This document shows positions 6,580-7,019 of a stretch of 7,019 nt of DNA, in pieces (within the stretch, counting starts at the first letter, position 1; the number at the start of each line of letters is the position of its first letter). Location of the stretch: contig JAGVIJ010000040.1 in NCBI GenBank assembly GCA_020056125.1, positions 1-7,019 of the forward strand, written 5' to 3'. Position numbers and translations under genes: made by a program. Source of the DNA: a bacterium (GTDB lineage: Bacteria > Patescibacteriota > Patescibacteriia > 2-12-FULL-60-25). Under the pieces are notes generated by a model. That model was not told where the DNA came from. It ran no database searches and saw only the letters and a list, made by a program, of their open reading frames with translations.

Positions 6580-6670
6580 GTAGGGGCAGGCCTTGCCTGC
6601 CCGCCGTAGTCCTGCCAACGGCGGGATGAAGGCGGGTGCCTGCCCGCGTAGGGGGATGCCGTACCCCTAC
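6580..6670. repeat. Nested palindromic repeat B (REP/MITE-like)
   Basis: It begins with GTAGGGGC at 6580 and ends with CCCCTAC at 6664-6670, a 7-bp terminal inverted repeat. Inside, GGGCAGGC (6584-6591) can pair either with 6595-6602 nearby or with an identical partner at 6638-6645. The latter pairing encloses a perfect 8-bp hairpin (6600-6607 with 6618-6625). A further hairpin (6648-6654 with 6664-6670) closes the end, and there is a 5-bp one at 6632-6636/6643-6647. No ORF of its own is evident, so any mobility would have to be supplied in trans. The right end overlaps the last codons of the minus-strand gene. Confidence 0.65.
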
Positions 6671-7019
6671 TCGCCGCCGTGATGCAGGAACGTGATGATC
6701 TGCGTGGTGTAGGGCGGCAAGTCACCATCTCCCTTCATGGGCTTGTAGAATCTCATGGTGATCTGCTTGCAGTCACCGCTGAACTCGCCCTCGCCCGACT
6801 CGTACTCGTCGCGGTTGGCCTGGTTCCAGAGAATTTTCTTGCCCTGGAGCAAAAGGCCGTTGTAGTATGAACAGCTGAAAGGTGAGAGAAGACCATGAAA
6901 TTCCAGCTGGCCATTTTCGTTGAGGTGGGAGGATACGATGTCCTTTTCCGCCTCCTCGTCTCCCCACGTATCTCCGTCGATGTACTGCAGGCACTCCTTG
7001 TCTGGGAGCACGTAGTCCT
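6667..7019 (-). CDS. Unrecognised small acidic protein (5' end outside window)
   Basis: The minus-strand frame is open to the window edge and stops at TAG (6669-6667), giving 116 visible residues. GTG at 7011 could start, but sense codons (Asp, Tyr) precede it in frame, so the start probably lies to the right. The frame looks genuinely coding: about 77% of codons end in G or C, every Tyr is TAC, most Ile are ATC, and a terminator follows downstream. The product is acidic and aromatic, with clusters such as DGDTWGDEEAEKD and CSYYNGLLLQGKKILW and a run of alternating polar and hydrophobic residues near the end (CKQITMRFYKP). Three cysteines are seen, and no membrane segment or catalytic motif. 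It converges on the large gene. The stop codon lies within repeat B, so the C-terminus may have been shortened. I do not recognise the family. Confidence 0.72.
   Translation of the reverse strand, partial: DYVLPDKECLQYIDGDTWGDEEAEKDIVSSHLNENGQLEFHGLLSPFSCSYYNGLLLQGKKILWNQANRDEYESGEGEFSGDCKQITMRFYKPMKGDGDLPPYTTQIITFLHHGGE

Noticed and set aside
6483..6670. CRISPR array
   Set aside because: The repeated units are only two, diverged, internally palindromic and not separated by unique spacers of uniform length. No cas gene is visible.
6474..6728. Minus-strand open frame of 84 codons across the intergenic gap
   Set aside because: It runs through repeats A and B and the terminator and overlaps the end of the large gene and the minus gene in another frame. 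The Arg/Ser/Pro-rich peptide is a by-product of the palindromic repeats.
6679..6870. Plus-strand open frame opposite the minus-strand gene
   Set aside because: It is antisense to the better-supported minus frame, which has the consistent G/C-ending third positions and a downstream terminator.

Overview
The window most resembles a piece of a Patescibacteria (Candidate Phyla Radiation) genome of moderate GC content. Three things suggest this. First, nearly all of it is one enormous cysteine-rich ORF whose sequence blocks I recall from uncharacterised giant proteins of Parcubacteria-type lineages. Second, TGA never occurs in frame over about 6.5 kb and the two stops used are TAA and TAG, so there is no sign of the Gracilibacteria/Absconditabacteria recoding. 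Third, the intergenic gap is packed with short nested palindromes of the kind scattered through such genomes. The assignment rests on recalled family resemblance, not on a search.

Layout. Bases 1-6480 (+) are the 3' part of a single gene. The frame is already open at base 1, so the true start lies to the left. At least 2,159 residues are visible, with about 104 cysteines by hand count. The chain alternates Cys-rich modules, many built on a C-x-G-G-x-N-x-G-x-x-C core, with long Cys-free stretches of 100-150 residues. It ends in what looks like a PKD-type beta-sandwich whose strands are separated by two Cys-rich insertions. No C-terminal membrane helix or sorting motif is present. Bases 6481-6666 are a 186-bp convergent intergenic gap. 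It holds two nested palindromic repeats (A, 6483-6535; B, 6580-6670) with a strong intrinsic terminator for the minus strand (6544-6577) between them. Bases 6667-7019 (-) are the 3' part of a second gene. It encodes a small, acidic, aromatic-rich protein that I do not recognise, and its stop codon lies inside the end of repeat B.

How it fits together. The two genes converge and are not an operon. The large protein is most plausibly an exported, disulfide-rich surface or matrix protein. Its N-terminal signal and any anchor would lie outside the window. I see no enzyme, defence, replication or RNA gene, no CRISPR array and no transposase. The points of greatest interest are the split PKD-like domain, the repeated Cys modules, a codon-usage mosaic within one reading frame, two strong in-frame hairpins in the coding sequence, and palindromic repeats that touch the ends of both genes.
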